Positions 31,844 to 36,004 of a stretch of DNA of 36,004 nucleotides are shown one piece after another. The position numbers and the translations under genes are program-made. The first letter of the stretch is position 1; every line of letters starts with the position of its first letter. Under the pieces are notes generated by a model. That model ran no database searches, had not been told where the DNA came from, and worked only from the letters and a program-made list of their open reading frames with translations. Origin of the DNA: Clostridiales bacterium (GTDB lineage Bacteria; Bacillota; Clostridia; Christensenellales; CAG-138); assembly GCA_024698505.1 (NCBI GenBank), contig JAILRE010000061.1, positions 1 through 36,004 on the forward strand, read 5' to 3'.

Positions 31844-34800
31844 TTACATACCGAGGATGATCCTGTACATGCAGGATGCGTCGGCGGTGTTGATAACGCC
31901 GTCCTGGTTGACGTCGGCATTGGCGAGAGCCTCGTCGGAGAGAGTACCCTTATTGGTGATGTAGCTGTAGAAGAGAGATACGTCGGAGAGAGTCACTTCG
32001 CCGTCGTCATCGAGGTCGCCGAGGACGACGATCTTGGTGTAGGTAACGGTGACTTCTGCGTTGGCCGCGCCCATGGTGCCGGAAACGACAGCCTGATCGG
32101 GAGCATAGCGGGCGATCTCCGGGCTCGTTACCGAGTAGGCTGCGCCGTAGTTGTAGGTCTGGGTGTAGGCGGCAGCCGCGGTGGTGCCGTCGGCGTACTT
32201 GTAGTAGATCGTCAGCGTGTAGCTGTTGATGCTGTACTGAGCGGTGACGACCGTATCCTCGGTGATATTCGCAAAGGACTTATCCCAGCCGGTGAAGGTG
32301 TAGCCTTCCCTCGTGGGATTCGCGGGAGCGGTGGCAGCCGTGCCCTCTTCGACCTGCTGAGTGGAGAGCACCGTACCGTCCCAATCCTTGAAGATTACGG
32401 TGTAGTAGGTCGCCGTCGAATCGATGGGATCGGTGTTGTAGTAGGTGACGGAGTTATTGATCTCGGTCTCCTTCCACAGACGGAGCACGTTGGCATTAGA
32501 GGAGCTTGCGGACCAGAAGTAGCTGTAGTTGGTGCTCCAGCCGAAGTACGGATAGGAGCCGTTCGCGTTGTTCTTGAACTGGACCACGCCGCTGGAGTTG
32601 ATGGCGGGAGTCCATCTGCAGTAGGAGGTGTTCAGGGACGTATAGGCCGTAAGAATCGAGCTGGAGTTCATGCCGTAGTAGGCGCCGGTCGATACGCTCT
32701 TGATGGAGTAGTAGTTGCCGGAGGCGGCAATGGTGAATACATAATCGTTCGCGACGTTCTTCAGCATGCTGTCCTCAAGGGTGATGCCGGAGGAGGTGAA
32801 CACGGTGCAGTTGGAGGCGGATTCGATGGTCGTTCCGCTGGAGGAGCCGCTCACGCCCTTGAGCACGTACGAGCTGTTGAGGTTGGTGATGCTGGTGGGA
32901 TTGTTGGTGATTACGTAATTGCCCGCCCAATCGGAGGGTGTGGCGGTCACGAGCTGATAGACGGTCTCGGAGCCGCCCTCGTCGTCAACGCGGGTGTAGA
33001 GTGCGTACAGCGTGGCGTTGCCGTTCACGGTGTAGGAGGCGCCGGGAGCGTAATAGGTGGGCTCGATCTCGGTCTCGCCGTTGGTCTGCTGCTCTGCCCA
33101 GCCGATAAACGTCCAGCCGTCGGGATTGACGGAGACGGTGGTGGGAAGGGTGATCGCATCATATATGAGGGCCGTCTGGCTGCCCTGGGAAGCGCCGCAG
33201 GCGGTGAAGTTCACCGTATAGCTGGGCTTCGGCGAGAAGATAACGCGGATCGTACAGTCGGATTCGGGAGCAACGTTGATTATGTTGCCGTTGATCGTGG
33301 CGGTCGCGGTGCCGCTTACTACCTCGTAACCGGATACGTAGTAACCGGCGGCGGGAGTGGCGGTGATCGTGGTGCCGTCAACGGAGACTGTGCCGTAATT
33401 CGTGTTGTTGGAGACGGCGGACACGGTGTAGTTCAGATCGTCGGTATAGGCCTTGATACGGAAGTCGCCGTTGTCGGGAACGTCCGTCCAAGAGCCGTTG
33501 GCTTCCCTGTAATAGGAAGTGTTGCCGTGGTTGGTATGGGTGAACTTCAGCCAAGTTACTACCGAAGCGGAAGTATCCGTCGCGTCATAGGGGATATGGA
33601 CATAGGTGTTGTTCTCATCGGGATCGGGCTCGGGAACGCTGAGCGTGAATACGACGGAGAACTTCTCGCCGTTGGCAAGGGATACGCTCTGATCGAGAGG
33701 AATGGTGAAGTATCCGGAATAGGGGAAGTATCCGCTTTGTGTGGCAACAAGAGTACCGGAAGTCGGGTCGGTGTCAGTAGTCAGGTTCTTGTAGATATAG
33801 AGGGTGTAAGAGGTCGCTTCGTCCCAGGGGGCGAGAGCGACGGCGCGGAGCATCTGACTGCCGTTCGCGGTGTAGATGTTGGCGATCTGGCAGTTATCTC
33901 CCATGCTCTGATAGTTGATGACGTTTGCGGTGCCGTCATACTGATAGCAGTGCTGGTAGTTGTCAACTGCCGCTACGGTGTAGAAGCAGCAGGTGCTGTT
34001 GAGAGCAGAGGTGTCCTCATAGGAGATGTAGATGTAGCCGCCGTCGCCGGTGGTGGTGCCCCAGGAGTTCTTTATGATCCACGCGCCGGGGTTGGAGGGG
34101 CGTTTGCCGCTCCTGAAGTTGGAGACTGCGTAATTGTCGTCCCAACCGACAACGGTAACGGCATGGTTGGAGTTCGTACCGGCGTTGTAGTAATATCCGC
34201 CGGTAGAAGAGTTAAGATAAGAAGAATCGTGAAAATAGCTGATCGTACCTGCGCCGTATTCCATAATGGCCTGCTTTACGGCATCCGCATCGGATACGCT
34301 GATCCAGGTGGCGTCGGTAACGTGAGCTACGTTATAATCATATGCATACTGGGAATCGAGTCCGGAGGTGGAGGCGTTGCTGTATTGGAGAGCGGAAGTC
34401 GTCTCGGAAGCGGCGCCCTCCCAACGCATGACGGTGAAGGTCGCAACAGCGAAGTTACCGCCCATATCAAGATAGCTTGATCCGCCGGCAACGGAGGGGA
34501 TACAGGTGGTTTTATCGCCCGTCAGCATACCTTCCGCATCATAAGCGTTTGTGTATGCGAACCATGCAAGGTGGTATTCCGAAAGATCCATGCTGGTGGC
34601 GGCGGCAGCGCCGGTAGCGCCGTTGATGATTCCGTGCTTGATCATGTAGGCCTCAATGGGGGCCATGGTGCCGAAGGTCCAGCAGGTGCCGTAGTTGCCC
34701 TGGTTCCTGACTGCGGTTATGTAATTGTAATCGCGGCTGTCATACTTGGGGGGCAGGGCGTCGCGGGTGCGGCCGGTGAGGCGGTTGTAGGTTTCCATAT

Positions 34801-34996
34801 CGCCGCGCTTATAAGCATCGGAAATGGCGGTGCCGCCTTTTCGCTCAAAGGGGATATAACCGTAGGGGCTGGCAACGGCCTGATCCGCGCCGTCGTCCTT
34901 TTCAAAGGCCTTGGCGAGAGCGAGCATCGGAACGATACCTGCGACCATTATCGCGGCGATGAGGACCGCGATAAGCTTCTTGAAAGTCCGTTTCAT
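31844..34996 (-). CDS. Secreted papain-type cysteine protease with C-terminal dockerin
   Basis: A 1050-residue exported protein. Signal peptide (about 1-29) and a short propeptide lead to a C1 papain domain (about 83-330): Gln99 and Cys105 in RNQGNYGTCWTFG, His278 in SNHAVTVVGWDD and Asn310 in WIIKNSWG. A beta domain (about 370-530) of the kind found after such proteases follows. Then come Listeria-Bacteroides-type repeats (VNFTACGASQG...FIGWAEQQ; VIFKDWDGTVL...FTGWDKSF) and a Ser/Thr/Asn-rich adhesive stretch. The C-terminus (about 990-1050) is a type I dockerin with GDLDDDGEVTLSDVSLF and ADVNQDGVINTADASCM. AGGAGAT precedes the ATG. It would hydrolyse proteins outside the cell, attached through a cohesin partner not seen here. 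Confidence 0.92.
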   Translation of the reverse strand: MKRTFKKLIAVLIAAIMVAGIVPMLALAKAFEKDDGADQAVASPYGYIPFERKGGTAISDAYKRGDMETYNRLTGRTRDALPPKYDSRDYNYITAVRNQGNYGTCWTFGTMAPIEAYMIKHGIINGATGAAAATSMDLSEYHLAWFAYTNAYDAEGMLTGDKTTCIPSVAGGSSYLDMGGNFAVATFTVMRWEGAASETTSALQYSNASTSGLDSQYAYDYNVAHVTDATWISVSDADAVKQAIMEYGAGTISYFHDSSYLNSSTGGYYYNAGTNSNHAVTVVGWDDNYAVSNFRSGKRPSNPGAWIIKNSWGTTTGDGGYIYISYEDTSALNSTCCFYTVAAVDNYQHCYQYDGTANVINYQSMGDNCQIANIYTANGSQMLRAVALAPWDEATSYTLYIYKNLTTDTDPTSGTLVATQSGYFPYSGYFTIPLDQSVSLANGEKFSVVFTLSVPEPDPDENNTYVHIPYDATDTSASVVTWLKFTHTNHGNTSYYREANGSWTDVPDNGDFRIKAYTDDLNYTVSAVSNNTNYGTVSVDGTTITATPAAGYYVSGYEVVSGTATATINGNIINVAPESDCTIRVIFSPKPSYTVNFTACGASQGSQTALIYDAITLPTTVSVNPDGWTFIGWAEQQTNGETEIEPTYYAPGASYTVNGNATLYALYTRVDDEGGSETVYQLVTATPSDWAGNYVITNNPTSITNLNSSYVLKGVSGSSSGTTIESASNCTVFTSSGITLEDSMLKNVANDYVFTIAASGNYYSIKSVSTGAYYGMNSSSILTAYTSLNTSYCRWTPAINSSGVVQFKNNANGSYPYFGWSTNYSYFWSASSSNANVLRLWKETEINNSVTYYNTDPIDSTATYYTVIFKDWDGTVLSTQQVEEGTAATAPANPTREGYTFTGWDKSFANITEDTVVTAQYSINSYTLTIYYKYADGTTAAAAYTQTYNYGAAYSVTSPEIARYAPDQAVVSGTMGAANAEVTVTYTKIVVLGDLDDDGEVTLSDVSLFYSYITNKGTLSDEALANADVNQDGVINTADASCMYRIILGM

Positions 34997-35046
34997 TACT
35001 TGATCTCCTCATACTGAAAATTTGCCCTTTTCGGGCACGTCGAGCT

Positions 35047-35075
35047 ATTATATCATATAAATATACGAAAATCCA
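35047..35075 (-). promoter_or_regulatory. Promoter of the cysteine protease gene
   Basis: TGGATT (35075-35070), 17-bp spacer, TATAAT (35052-35047) on the minus strand; -10 is perfect and -35 poor. A GCCC/GGGC hairpin lies in the leader (35025-35037). Confidence 0.5.
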
Positions 35076-35139
35076 TATTTATATCAAAAACTTTTTGACT
35101 TTTTTATTATCCGCGCGGAATATCCGAGGGGAAACGCAC

Positions 35140-35168
35140 TTGACAAAAAACGGCGTCCGTGATAATGT
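35140..35168 (+). promoter_or_regulatory. Promoter of the small lipoprotein gene
   Basis: A perfect TTGACA (35140-35145), 17-bp spacer, TAATGT (35163-35168). Divergent from the protease promoter. Confidence 0.65.
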
Positions 35169-35207
35169 ATCAGGCGGAAATACAGCAGATTTTTTCAGGA
35201 GACGCAT

Positions 35208-35723
35208 GTGAAAAAGATCGTTTGCATAATACTTGCCGCGCTCATGGCGCTCGCTTTCGCGGGCTGCCGCGGGAATAAAAGCGGCGATAAGAACAAGCCC
35301 AACGTCACCCCCAAGCCCACCGCGCGGATCGCGGACGGCTCCGGCTACGATAATTCCGTGACGATAACGGACGGTATCGTAGAGAGGGGCGATTTCAACT
35401 GGAGGTTCTTCCTTTCCAAGATCGCCGCGAACATGAACGGCAGCGTTACGGTCAAGGCGGAAGGCAGGGAGTACAAGATAGCCTTCTCCGCCGGCTCCTT
35501 CTCGGTGGACGACGGGGACGCCGTCAGCCTCTACAAGCACCTTCTCACCTTCACCGAGGAGCTTCCCGAGGGGAGCGAGCACGCTTCCGTTGAGTACGCC
35601 ATTCTGACGGACGATCCCGAAATGACGACCGAACGCTTCTTCGGCGGCGCGACCGACGGGATAAAGGTCGGCATGGTCAGGGAAGGCAGCCTGCTGATAT
35701 TCATGAAGTACGAGGATCGATGA
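35208..35723 (+). CDS. Small lipoprotein of unknown function
   Basis: A 171-residue protein. The signal peptide MKKIVCIILAALMALAF ends in a lipobox (AGC, Cys20), then a Lys/Pro/Asn-rich linker leads to a domain of about 130 residues with ITDGIVERGDFNWRFFLSKI and MTTERFFGGATDG, which I do not recognise. The start is a GTG at 35208, 5 bases after AGGAGA; an ATG two bases earlier (35206) is out of frame. Monocistronic with a good promoter and a hairpin terminator. Confidence 0.82.
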   Translation: MKKIVCIILAALMALAFAGCRGNKSGDKNKPNVTPKPTARIADGSGYDNSVTITDGIVERGDFNWRFFLSKIAANMNGSVTVKAEGREYKIAFSAGSFSVDDGDAVSLYKHLLTFTEELPEGSEHASVEYAILTDDPEMTTERFFGGATDGIKVGMVREGSLLIFMKYEDR

Positions 35724-35782
35724 TCAAGAACAATAAAAAAGGGACGCGCTCGGGGCGTACTCCGTAAAGAAGTTGCTTTGAG

Positions 35783-35814
35783 GTTTCAATCACCGTCTCA
35801 AAAGGATATGAGAC
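35783..35814. repeat. Solitary 32-nt CRISPR-repeat-like sequence
   Basis: Read on the minus strand, this 32-mer begins GTCTCA, has the partner TGAGAC as an inverted arm and ends GGTGATTGAAAC. An inner stem plus the 3' ATTGAAAC tag and the 32-nt length are typical of type I CRISPR repeats. Only one copy is present in the window, so it is not an array. Its last bases overlap the terminator stem that follows. Confidence 0.4.
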
Positions 35815-35844
35815 AGGCGTGACCACAACGGTCACGCCTGTTTT
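35813..35844 (+). terminator. Terminator after the small lipoprotein
   Basis: A perfect 12-bp stem, ACAGGCGTGACC (35813-35824) with GGTCACGCCTGT (35830-35841), followed by TTTTGTCTTTT. A further perfect dyad, GGATTTTG/CAAAATCC, lies at 35852-35872. Confidence 0.75.
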
Positions 35845-35926
35845 GTCTTTTGGATTTTGTGGGGCAAAATCCGATGCTCGTTATAACTACGGACAATAAT
35901 AGAAGACCTATTCGACAAACAGGAAT

Positions 35927-36004
35927 TTACAGTGCTAATTCCATCAGCCAGCAATCCACTTTTTCTCCCTCAAACAGCTCATGTTTCGGAAGTGGTTTAA
36001 TGAT
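35927..36004 (-). CDS. C-terminal end of an unrecognised gene cut by the window edge
   Basis: On the minus strand 25 in-frame codons run from the window edge to a TAA at 35929-35927, ending VDCWLMELAL. The composition (Lys/Glu/Leu, one Cys-Trp) looks protein-like, but it is too short to assign. It lies beyond the CRISPR-like repeat and the lipoprotein terminator. Confidence 0.4.
   Translation of the reverse strand: MIKPLPKHELFEGEKVDCWLMELAL

Noticed and set aside
31475-34480. A 1001-codon open frame on the plus strand
   Set aside because: It lies entirely antisense to sigE's end and the well-supported cysteine protease, has Gly/Val-rich nonsense composition and no ribosome site or family; it is a GC-rich shadow.

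Overview
The window comes from a GC-rich, low-GC-phylum-type (Bacillota/Clostridia) chromosome. A SpoIIGA/pro-sigma-E pair marks an endospore-forming lineage. Strong AGGAGG ribosome sites, sigma-A promoters, a YufNOPQ/Nup-type nucleoside ABC system, FloA/NfeD proteins, and dockerin-bearing secreted proteins all fit an uncultured gut-type Clostridia. Species cannot be named from the sequence alone. No rRNA, tRNA, insertion-sequence transposase or complete CRISPR array was seen.

Layout, left to right. 1-1410: an orphan OmpR-family response regulator behind two promoters and an 11-bp-phased repeat, then a small DUF4190-like membrane protein. 1592-4775 (+): a three-gene unit, uppP - yitT-like - pepV. 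4842-7265 (-): a membrane-anchored metallophosphoesterase that looks leaderless, then ornithine carbamoyltransferase (argF); between them lies a duplicated argF tail flanking a 259-bp palindrome-rich segment. 7365-10571 (-): a TMEM164/YwaF-like membrane protein and the information-processing operon rpmG-secE-nusG-rplK-rplA. 10920-12032 (-): dnaN, without dnaA or recF beside it. 12267-14615 (-): a fusion of a long coiled coil with an alpha/beta hydrolase. 14960-17266 (-): a three-gene unit of an XRE/sigma-region-4 fusion regulator, a single-pass membrane protein and a lipoprotein.

17471-22781 (-): a BMP-family nucleoside-binding lipoprotein with its own promoter and terminator, followed by the ATPase and two permeases, which overlap by 4 bp each. 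23091-25676 (+): a membrane-microdomain operon of NfeD, a zinc-ribbon membrane protein, flotillin FloA and a membrane-anchored charged protein. 25736-28871 (-): a second copy of uppP - yitT-like - pepV in the same order and in inverted orientation, including the promoter hexamers and the 36-nt leader length of the first copy. 29008-35723: a secreted dockerin protein (-), spoIIGA-sigE (+), a 1050-residue papain-type cysteine protease with a C-terminal dockerin (-), and a small lipoprotein (+). The right edge has a solitary 32-nt CRISPR-repeat-like sequence and the last 25 codons of an unrecognised minus-strand gene.

Functionally the window mixes housekeeping genes with cell-envelope work: undecaprenyl-phosphate recycling twice, flotillin domains, peptide and nucleoside salvage, and secreted dockerin proteins. 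The most unusual points are the inverted duplication of a whole promoter-plus-operon unit, the coiled-coil/hydrolase fusion, the XRE-sigma4 regulator with a linked membrane protein, the argF-tail duplication with its insert, and the lone CRISPR-like repeat.
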